From contig JAEWOQ010000138.1 in NCBI GenBank assembly GCA_023460875.1, positions 1 to 7,557 of the forward strand: a stretch of DNA of 7,557 nucleotides, given 5' to 3'. A program made the position numbers and the translations under genes. Below the pieces are notes generated by a model, which searched no databases, was not told the DNA's origin, and saw nothing but the letters and a program-made list of their open reading frames with translations. The stretch's first letter is position 1. Each line of letters starts with the position of its first letter. This document shows, one piece after another, positions 1 through 4,910 of the stretch. This DNA comes from Pseudomonadota bacterium. Its GTDB lineage: Bacteria > Myxococcota_A > Polyangia > Polyangiales > Polyangiaceae.

Positions 1-417
1 GCCGTCACCGTCGCCGCCGGTCTCATCGCAGGACACGACGTCGAAGGAGACGATCTCGTCGGCACACGTGATCACGACCGTGGTCGCATCCTCACAAGCG
101 ACGGAACAGCTCTCGCCATCGGCACCGTCAGCGCCATCGGCGCCGTCAGCGCCATCAGCGCCATCAGCGCCATCGGCGCCATCGGCGCCCTTGGATCCCT
201 TGTCCCCCTTCTCTCCCTCGACAGGTGTGATCGTGACCTCCGAGCCGTCGGGGCACTCGATCGTGACCTTCCCGTCCTTGCCCTCCTCGACGCTGCAAGG
301 CTGCCCGTCCACGCCGGCCGCTCCGGCCTTTCCGTCATCCCCAGAGCACCCAGGAAGCGCCATGAGGGCCGCAACGGACATGAGCACACTAGCCAAGCCA
401 ATCGACCTTCTGTTCAT
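1..417 (-). CDS. Collagen-like (Gly-X-Y) cysteine-containing lipoprotein, partial (C-terminus beyond left edge)
   Basis: 139 codons from an ATG at 417-415 run open to the window edge. Residues 1-23 form a lipoprotein signal: basic start (MNRRS), hydrophobic core, then LPGC with C24 as the predicted lipidated Cys. Pro at -2 is an uncommon lipobox residue. Ser at +2 would not retain the protein in the inner membrane by the enterobacterial rule. Two Gly-X-Y stretches follow: residues 26-40 (5 triplets) and 68-103 (12 triplets, including eight consecutive GAD). Each is followed by a similar Cys module: 'CSVEEGKDGKVTIEC' at 41-55 and a CSV...VVITC segment at 104-118. A third Gly-rich stretch (GGDGDG) begins at the edge, so more modules may follow. 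A good ribosome binding site supports the start. A surface or envelope role is inferred; no enzymatic motif is visible. It cannot be placed in a named family from this fragment. Confidence 0.8.
   Translation of the reverse strand, partial: MNRRSIGLASVLMSVAALMALPGCSGDDGKAGAAGVDGQPCSVEEGKDGKVTIECPDGSEVTITPVEGEKGDKGSKGADGADGADGADGADGADGADGADGESCSVACEDATTVVITCADEIVSFDVVSCDETGGDGDG
118..189 (-). repeat. Eight 9-bp tandem repeats encoding (Gly-Ala-Asp)8
   Basis: Eight in-frame copies of GGCGCCGAT-like 9-mers lie inside the lipoprotein gene. Copies differ only at third positions of Ala and Asp codons (GCC/GCT, GAT/GAC) and in one Gly codon (GGT). They encode residues 77-100. Synonymous variation with an unchanged GAD peptide suggests selection on the protein, and the near-identity makes copy-number change by slippage plausible. 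Confidence 0.9.
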
Positions 418-425
418 CCTTCTCT

Positions 426-430
426 TCCTT
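426..430 (-). promoter_or_regulatory. Ribosome binding site of the lipoprotein gene
   Basis: On the minus strand the purine run GGAAGGAAGAGAAGG directly precedes the ATG at 417-415. AAGGA sits 8 bases upstream of the start codon, a normal Shine-Dalgarno spacing. This fixes the lipoprotein start. Confidence 0.7.
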
Positions 431-515
431 CCGATGTAAAAGTAAGTGCAGATAGCACCTTGGCGCCTTCTACCAGCCATTTCCGCATACCGAAAGGGTT
501 TCCCTGAAGACCTCT

Positions 516-549
516 CGTGCACAATGCACGGATCGGACGTTCAGGTCCG
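516..549. repeat. Two adjacent inverted repeats (operator-like or leader hairpins)
   Basis: 516-530 is a perfect 6-bp dyad, CGTGCA-CAA-TGCACG. Three bases later 534-549 forms CGGAC-GTTCAG-GTCCG, a 5-bp dyad with a 6-base spacer. Both lie about 100-130 bases upstream of the lipoprotein start codon. They could be a regulator binding site or RNA hairpins in a leader. No T-run follows on either strand, so intrinsic termination is unlikely. The symmetry is seen directly; the role is inference. Confidence 0.4.
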
Positions 550-715
550 CTTGCTGATTGACCCCTCCTCATCGCTCGCGAGACCCGCCGACGAGGCTCC
601 CTCCCCAGCGCGTTCACAATTAACGCAAGACTACAGTCTCACGCTTTCCGCGAGCGAGTTCGGGTCTCCTTTGGGCCGCCCTCCGACCCCCGAGCGCCCC
701 CGTCCATTCATCCGC

Positions 716-2431
716 TCAGGGTCGAAAATCGGAGGCGGGAAACTCGTCCAGGATCTCGAGCAGCGCCATCAAGTTGTGTTGGACGTTATCGACCCGCACC
801 TCGTTGTCGTAGACGGTCGTGCGCACGCCGCCTCGCACCTTGTCGCGTTGGGTCACGTAGAACATGTCGACCGCGTCCTTGAACGTCAGCTGAGTGACGC
901 TGCGGATCCCCCGCACGATCGCGCGCCGATAGCGTTCTTGGCGCTCTCCTTCTCCCAGAGCCCGCGCCAGGCGCCAGGCGTCGATCAAGCCCTCCAGATA
1001 GACGCCGGTCGAGGACGAATGAGGCGGCCCGAAAGGGCGTTTCGGGTCGTAAAAGCGCCCCCGTGTGTCCGGGAAACGTCGCTGCCCGTCCCATTGCTGA
1101 ATGTCGATCAGCCAGTCGTTCATGACGAACACGAACTCGGCCAACTCGGCGTCGCCCCTGACACTCCACATCCTCCGATAGGCTTGCGTGTGCCACGGAA
1201 TGAACGCCGGGTTTCGGTTCTCCAGGTGCCAGGCACGGTAGTACCGGAAGCTGGTCATGAACCGGTCGCGCAGGGCTGGGTCGTCACCTTCCGCCGCCAA
1301 GCTCGCCCACAGCAGCAGAGCTTCGCCCGGATAAAAGTTCTGATTGTCGTTCCGACCTGCAGGCCGCAGAAACGTGACGAAGGATCCGTCTGGCTGCCAC
1401 AGGAAGTCGACCGTGCGACGCAACGCTTGCTCTTCCTTCGCGAACCGTTCTCGGCGGGGGTGCTCCACGAGGGCCAAGCACGCTAACGCTACTGCGCCCA
1501 GCTTCACCTTCTCCCCCGCTTCGACGATGCAGCCGAGGTTCCCATCCTCGGTGTAAAACTCTCGCAAGTTGTAGAGGATGTTCGACTCCACACGGTCGAT
1601 CAGGCCGGCGTCCCCGCGACGACGGGCCACACGCCCCAAAGCGACGGTGGCCATCCATTGACGGATCATGTTGTTGGCCGACGACTCCTTCCCCGAGCTC
1701 GGCCAATACTTGTACACCATACGCCCGTTCGCCTGCAGGTTGTTGAACAACCAAGACGCGTGCAGATCCGCGAGCGCCTCCACGCGATCGCGCGTGATCG
1801 ATTCGATCGACACGAGCTCGGCCCCGCGGAAGAGACGCCGGGGCGCGCCGTACCCCGTCAAGGGGACGAGCACTTGGACCGCGTCGAAGGTGCGGACCCG
1901 CACGGCGCCCGGCCCATGCCGTTGCACGAAGCGCTCCAGCAACTTCAGGAAACCTCGATTGGTGGCGAGCATCTCCGTAGGAGAATGTCGTTCGATCACC
2001 CCTCCCCGCGAAATCTCCAGGCCACGCAGCCCACGGTGGAGGTTGCTCAATCGAGCCTTCACCTCGTCCGCCCCCGGCTGTTCGAAGTCGTACCCCAGGA
2101 CCACCTCGAGGGTGTCGACGGCTTGCTCTGCCCCGACCAGGGCCCGAAGTGACCTCACGCCTCGCTCCAGAGCGGTCGGGATCGAGGAGTCCTCCTCGCA
2201 GACCTTCGCGACCGCTTTGCCCTGCGAGCGTGCCACGACGAACGCCACCCCGGGCCCGGGGAGGGCCACCGCCAGCGCCGCCGAGTCTCCACGAGCTGGC
2301 TTGCTTCGCCAGGCTCCTTCGACGATCGCGGCGACGACCTCCTCATGGATCACGGCTGCGGAGCCGGCCTTGGCACTCCGGTCCGAGCGGACGGCGCGCC
2401 CCAGCTCCCCATCGTTCGGGTCCTTCATCAC
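716..2431 (-). CDS. Hypothetical protein: AMMECR1-like N-terminal part plus (alpha/alpha)6-barrel-like C-terminal part
   Basis: Complete 571-residue frame ending at TGA (718-716). The GTG start at 2431 is followed immediately by ATG; a minimal AGG at 2442-2440 lies 8 bases from the GTG and favours it. No signal peptide or membrane segment is seen, so it is probably cytosolic. Residues about 30-190 resemble AMMECR1-type folds: a 'GPGVAFVVARSQGK' strand pair (59-72), a helix with SIPTALERGVRSL, then RHSPTEML and a terminal strand. From about 215 to 565, helical repeats with aromatic and Gly turns (NGRMVYKYWP, KVKLGAVALACLAL, PDGSFVTFL, QNFYPGEALLLW, VDNVQHNLMALLE) look like (alpha/alpha)6 barrels of glycosidase, epimerase or lanthionine-cyclase-like proteins. 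Catalytic residues cannot be assigned. Domain naming is from remembered pattern only. It lies 208 bp downstream of the helicase gene on the same strand; co-transcription is not shown. Confidence 0.75.
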   Translation of the reverse strand: MMKDPNDGELGRAVRSDRSAKAGSAAVIHEEVVAAIVEGAWRSKPARGDSAALAVALPGPGVAFVVARSQGKAVAKVCEEDSSIPTALERGVRSLRALVGAEQAVDTLEVVLGYDFEQPGADEVKARLSNLHRGLRGLEISRGGVIERHSPTEMLATNRGFLKLLERFVQRHGPGAVRVRTFDAVQVLVPLTGYGAPRRLFRGAELVSIESITRDRVEALADLHASWLFNNLQANGRMVYKYWPSSGKESSANNMIRQWMATVALGRVARRRGDAGLIDRVESNILYNLREFYTEDGNLGCIVEAGEKVKLGAVALACLALVEHPRRERFAKEEQALRRTVDFLWQPDGSFVTFLRPAGRNDNQNFYPGEALLLWASLAAEGDDPALRDRFMTSFRYYRAWHLENRNPAFIPWHTQAYRRMWSVRGDAELAEFVFVMNDWLIDIQQWDGQRRFPDTRGRFYDPKRPFGPPHSSSTGVYLEGLIDAWRLARALGEGERQERYRRAIVRGIRSVTQLTFKDAVDMFYVTQRDKVRGGVRTTVYDNEVRVDNVQHNLMALLEILDEFPASDFRP

Positions 2432-2454
2432 CCCGCGAGCCTAAAGCGACGGAC

Positions 2455-2474
2455 GGTCTGCCGAAAGGCAGGCC
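2455..2474. repeat. Inverted repeat with GAAA loop upstream of the 571-residue gene
   Basis: The plus strand reads GGTCTGCC-GAAA-GGCAGGCC: an 8-bp stem with one G-U pair around a GNRA-type tetraloop. On the minus strand, the sense strand of both flanking genes, the same position becomes a C-A mismatch. It lies 24 bases upstream of the GTG start. It could be a dyad for a regulator or a leader hairpin. No T-run follows. Confidence 0.35.
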
Positions 2475-2613
2475 CGTTCGTCGCGACCAGAAGAAGACGA
2501 GAGCCCCCACCCGCGAGCGAGACTCGGCCTTGGCTGAGCCCGGCAGGCCCCCGCAAGGGGTTGGGGCGACGGATCGGGGCCGCTGGACGTGAGGGAAATG
2601 GCCGAGCTTTGAC

Positions 2614-2635
2614 GGGGCGTGCTCGCCCGCGCCCC
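2614..2635 (-). terminator. Weak candidate terminator hairpin after the helicase gene
   Basis: Read on the minus strand, a GGGGCG...CGCCCC stem begins 4 bases after the helicase stop codon. An alternative nested stem, GGGCG-TGCT-CGCCC (plus strand), overlaps it. The position fits a transcript end, but no U-tract follows (GTCAAAGC), so an intrinsic terminator is doubtful. Confidence 0.25.
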
Positions 2636-2639
2636 TCCT

Positions 2640-4790
2640 TCACCAACTCCGCAGGCGCTCGGCCAGGGCCGTGAGGCGCTCTTCCTTGCGGGTCTCGGCG
2701 AGGGCGAGTGACAGCGCCTGGGGATGCGCGACCAGCACGCACAGCTGCTTGGCGCGCGTGACCGCCGTATAGAGCAGGTTGCGAGACAGCATCATGAAGT
2801 GGGTGGTGAGCAGCGGGATGACGACGGCGGGGTACTCGCTGCCCTGGCTTTTGTGGATCGTGGTCGCATAGGCCAGCACGAGGGAGTCCAGGTCTGCGCG
2901 CTCGTAGGTGACTTCTCGACCGTCGAAGCGCACCGCCAGCCTCCGCTCCTCGGGGAACACCGAGACCACGCGCCCGACGTCGCCGTTGAACACGTCCTTG
3001 TCGTAGTCGTTGCGCGTCTGCAGGACCTTGTCCCCCACCCGCAGCCCACCACTGGGATCCAGAGGGCGACCTTGGGGGTTCAGGGAGCGTTGCAGCTGCT
3101 GGTTGAGGGCGACCGTCCCCGCCGGGCCTCGATGCATGGGCGTGAGGACTTGCACCGCGTCGACCGGATCGAGGCCGAAGCGGCGAGGGATACGCTCGAC
3201 GACGGCCTGCTGCACGAGCTGGCTGGCGCGCTCCGGATCGCGGCACTCGATGACGAAGAAGTCGCCTTCCGCGTCGCTGGCCCCCTCCGGGGGCTGACCA
3301 TGGAGGATGCGATAGGAGTTCTCGATGATGCCGCTCTGCCCTGTCTGCCTAAATATCACGTCGAGGCGCACCACGGGGATGCGGCCGCTCTCGATGAGCT
3401 CCCTCAGCACCGCGCCGGGCCCCACCGAGGGGAGCTGATCCGCGTCCCCCACGATCACCAGCCGGGATTGCAGGGGGAGCGCGTCGAAGAGCGCAGCAGC
3501 CAGGGGCAAGTCGATCATCGACGCCTCATCGACCACCACCAGGTCGGCCTCGACGGGCTTCTCCATGTCCCGCTGGAACCGCCCCGTGCGCGGCTCCACC
3601 TCCAGCAGGCGGTGGATCGTCGTCGCCTCCTGCCCGGTCGCCTCCGCCAGGCGCTTCGAGGCGCGCCCGGTCGGCGCCGCGAGCCGCACCCGCAGGCGCG
3701 AGGCGCGGGCGACGCTGAGCACCGCCTGCACCAAGGTCGTCTTTCCCACCCCAGGGCCGCCGGTGATGATCACCACTTTGTGCTGCGCGGACGCCTCCAC
3801 CGCGCGCCGCTGGGCCGGGGCCAGCTCGATGCCCCGCTCCTGCTCGAACTCCTTCAAGCTCGCCTCGAGGCGCGGCAGAGGCTCGCTCGGCGCCTCCAGC
3901 AAACGCGCCAGCTGCGCCGCCACCCGCACCTCCGCCTCGTGGAGGCGCCGCAAGAAGGCGCGGTCGTCCTCCACCACGATCCGCTCCGCCGCCCACAGCG
4001 CGTCCACCGCGGCGGCGACATGCCCGACGTCGACCTCGAGCATGGCCGCCGCGCGCTCCTCGAGCAGGGCGCGCGGTGCGTAGACGTGACCAGCCTCCGA
4101 GAGCCCGCGCAGCTCGTGCAACACGCCGGCCTGCACGCGCTCCGGGTGATCCTGGGTGAGCCCCCGGGAGCGGGCGATGCGGTCGGCGGTCTTGAAGCCC
4201 ACACCCCAGACGTCCATCGCGAGCCGGTACGGGTTCTTCTCGACGATCTCTGCCGCGCGCTCCCCATAGTGCTTGACGATGCGGGCCGCCAAGGACGCGG
4301 TCGCTCCCTGCGACTGCAGTAGGAGCATCACGTTCGTGAGCGCCCGCTGCTCGGCCCACCCGCTACGGATCTGCTCCACGCGCCCCTCCCCGATGCCAGC
4401 CACCTCGCGCAGGCGCCACGGCTCCGCGTCGAGGACGCGCAGCGTGTCCATCCCGAAGGTGCGCACGATGCGCTTGGCGAACCCCGCCCCGACCCCCGGG
4501 ATGACGCCCGAGGCGAGATAGCGCTCCAGCCCCTCCAGGGTGTCAGGGGCCAGGGCCACGAGGCTCTCGACCCGGAGCTGCTCGCCGTGGCGGGGGTCGC
4601 GCTCGATGCGACCCGTGACGCGCACCCGGGTGCCCGCCCCGACGGCCTGGAAAGCGCCGACGACGACCAGGTGCGTTCGATCGCCGGCCCCCTCCAGCTG
4701 GCCGAGGCGCAAGACTCGGAAGGCCGTCGTCTCGTTCTCGAAGGTGACGCGCTCCACCACGCCGAGCAGGGTCAACGACTGTGAGCTCAT
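2640..4790 (-). CDS. recD2: RecD2-like SF1B ATP-dependent DNA helicase
   Basis: Complete 716-residue frame, ATG at 4790-4788 to TGA at 2642-2640; RecD2 proteins are usually slightly longer. The family unwinds DNA 5'-3' and acts in repair and recombination without RecB and RecC. Residues about 5-80 look like the N-terminal OB-like part (LLGVVERVTFENETTAFRVL). Helix-hairpin-helix elements follow: GVIPGVGAGFAKRI (95-108), VAGIGEGRVEQI (130-141) and WGVGFKTADRIA (195-206). The motor has all expected motifs: Walker A GGPGVGKT (344-351), motif Ia APTGRASKRL (372-381), Walker B DEAS (421-424), motif III GDADQLPSVGPG (448-459), motif IV RQ (481-482), the late UvrD-like motif YATTIHKSQGSEYPAVV (641-657) and motif VI YTAVTRAK (674-681). 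Catalytic residues appear intact. No clear Shine-Dalgarno precedes the ATG, but the protein begins properly at the OB-like strand. No recB or recC homologue is in the window. Confidence 0.95.
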   Translation of the reverse strand: MSSQSLTLLGVVERVTFENETTAFRVLRLGQLEGAGDRTHLVVVGAFQAVGAGTRVRVTGRIERDPRHGEQLRVESLVALAPDTLEGLERYLASGVIPGVGAGFAKRIVRTFGMDTLRVLDAEPWRLREVAGIGEGRVEQIRSGWAEQRALTNVMLLLQSQGATASLAARIVKHYGERAAEIVEKNPYRLAMDVWGVGFKTADRIARSRGLTQDHPERVQAGVLHELRGLSEAGHVYAPRALLEERAAAMLEVDVGHVAAAVDALWAAERIVVEDDRAFLRRLHEAEVRVAAQLARLLEAPSEPLPRLEASLKEFEQERGIELAPAQRRAVEASAQHKVVIITGGPGVGKTTLVQAVLSVARASRLRVRLAAPTGRASKRLAEATGQEATTIHRLLEVEPRTGRFQRDMEKPVEADLVVVDEASMIDLPLAAALFDALPLQSRLVIVGDADQLPSVGPGAVLRELIESGRIPVVRLDVIFRQTGQSGIIENSYRILHGQPPEGASDAEGDFFVIECRDPERASQLVQQAVVERIPRRFGLDPVDAVQVLTPMHRGPAGTVALNQQLQRSLNPQGRPLDPSGGLRVGDKVLQTRNDYDKDVFNGDVGRVVSVFPEERRLAVRFDGREVTYERADLDSLVLAYATTIHKSQGSEYPAVVIPLLTTHFMMLSRNLLYTAVTRAKQLCVLVAHPQALSLALAETRKEERLTALAERLRSW

Positions 4791-4910
4791 GCCGCGCTCG
4801 CACGACTATAGCGAACCCCGCCTGGAAGCCTCTGGTTTTCTAGGGGAATCGACGCTTCGGCCGGGGAAGTTGCGACCCCCGGAGCGGACGGGCTATCCCG
4901 TAGGAGCCGC
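4791..4910. promoter_or_regulatory. Divergent intergenic region between helicase and M1 peptidase genes
   Basis: These 120 bases must contain the 5' signals of both divergently transcribed genes unless the promoters lie inside coding sequence. On the minus strand TATAGT (4810-4805) resembles a -10 hexamer, 14 bases before the helicase ATG, but no -35 match stands at 16-18 bp. On the plus strand nothing near consensus is seen with room for a leader. The promoter call is by position only. Confidence 0.4.
4902..4906 (+). promoter_or_regulatory. Ribosome binding site of the M1 peptidase gene
   Basis: AGGAG lies 4 bases before the ATG at 4911. The spacing is slightly short but workable. It supports this start over later in-frame codons. 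Confidence 0.6.

Larger units (their letters stand above)
418..715. other. Intergenic region upstream of the lipoprotein gene and downstream of the 571-residue gene
   Basis: This 298-base stretch has no convincing gene and is visibly richer in A/T than its surroundings at about 420-500 and 610-640. It should hold the 3' end of the transcript from the 571-residue gene and the promoter and leader of the lipoprotein gene. I could not find a sigma70-like -35/-10 pair with good spacing. No GC hairpin followed by a T-run marks a terminator on the minus strand. The clearest structures are inverted repeats at 516-530 and 534-549. Weaker 5-bp dyads lie at 610-626 (GCGTT/AACGC) and 628-639 (AGACT/AGTCT). 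Confidence 0.5.
2432..2639. other. Intergenic spacer between helicase and 571-residue genes
   Basis: These 208 bases separate two minus-strand genes. The spacer holds three GC-rich inverted repeats (2614-2635, 2549-2560, 2455-2474) and no coding frame I would defend. It may contain both the 3' end of the helicase transcript and the promoter of the next gene. No clear -35/-10 pair was found. Confidence 0.5.

Noticed and set aside
118..189. Short direct repeats as a possible CRISPR-like array
   Set aside because: The repeats are contiguous 9-mers without spacers and in frame inside a coding sequence; they encode Gly-Ala-Asp triplets.
414..617. A 67-codon minus-strand frame whose TGA overlaps the lipoprotein ATG (ATGA)
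   Set aside because: The overlap looks like translational coupling, but codon use is unlike the neighbours (AGA, AGG, CTA, ACA and many A/T third positions). It starts at GTG without a ribosome site and has no recognisable content. It is more likely leader or promoter DNA.
446..1486. A 346-codon open frame on the plus strand opposite the 571-residue gene and its downstream spacer
   Set aside because: No domain or ribosome binding site was recognised, and the minus-strand frame has a coherent repeat pattern and fuller length.
2549..2560. CCCC-GCAA-GGGG mini-hairpin in the spacer downstream of the helicase gene
   Set aside because: Only four base pairs and no T-run on either strand; expected by chance in such GC-rich DNA.
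2724..4322. A 532-codon open frame on the plus strand opposite the helicase gene
   Set aside because: The product is rich in R, H, L and Q without domains, while the minus strand carries every RecD2 helicase motif.
4870..4899. Candidate plus-strand promoter TTGCGA with TATCCC for the peptidase gene
   Set aside because: The hexamers match consensus poorly. The implied start would fall on the AGGAG ribosome site, leaving it untranscribed.
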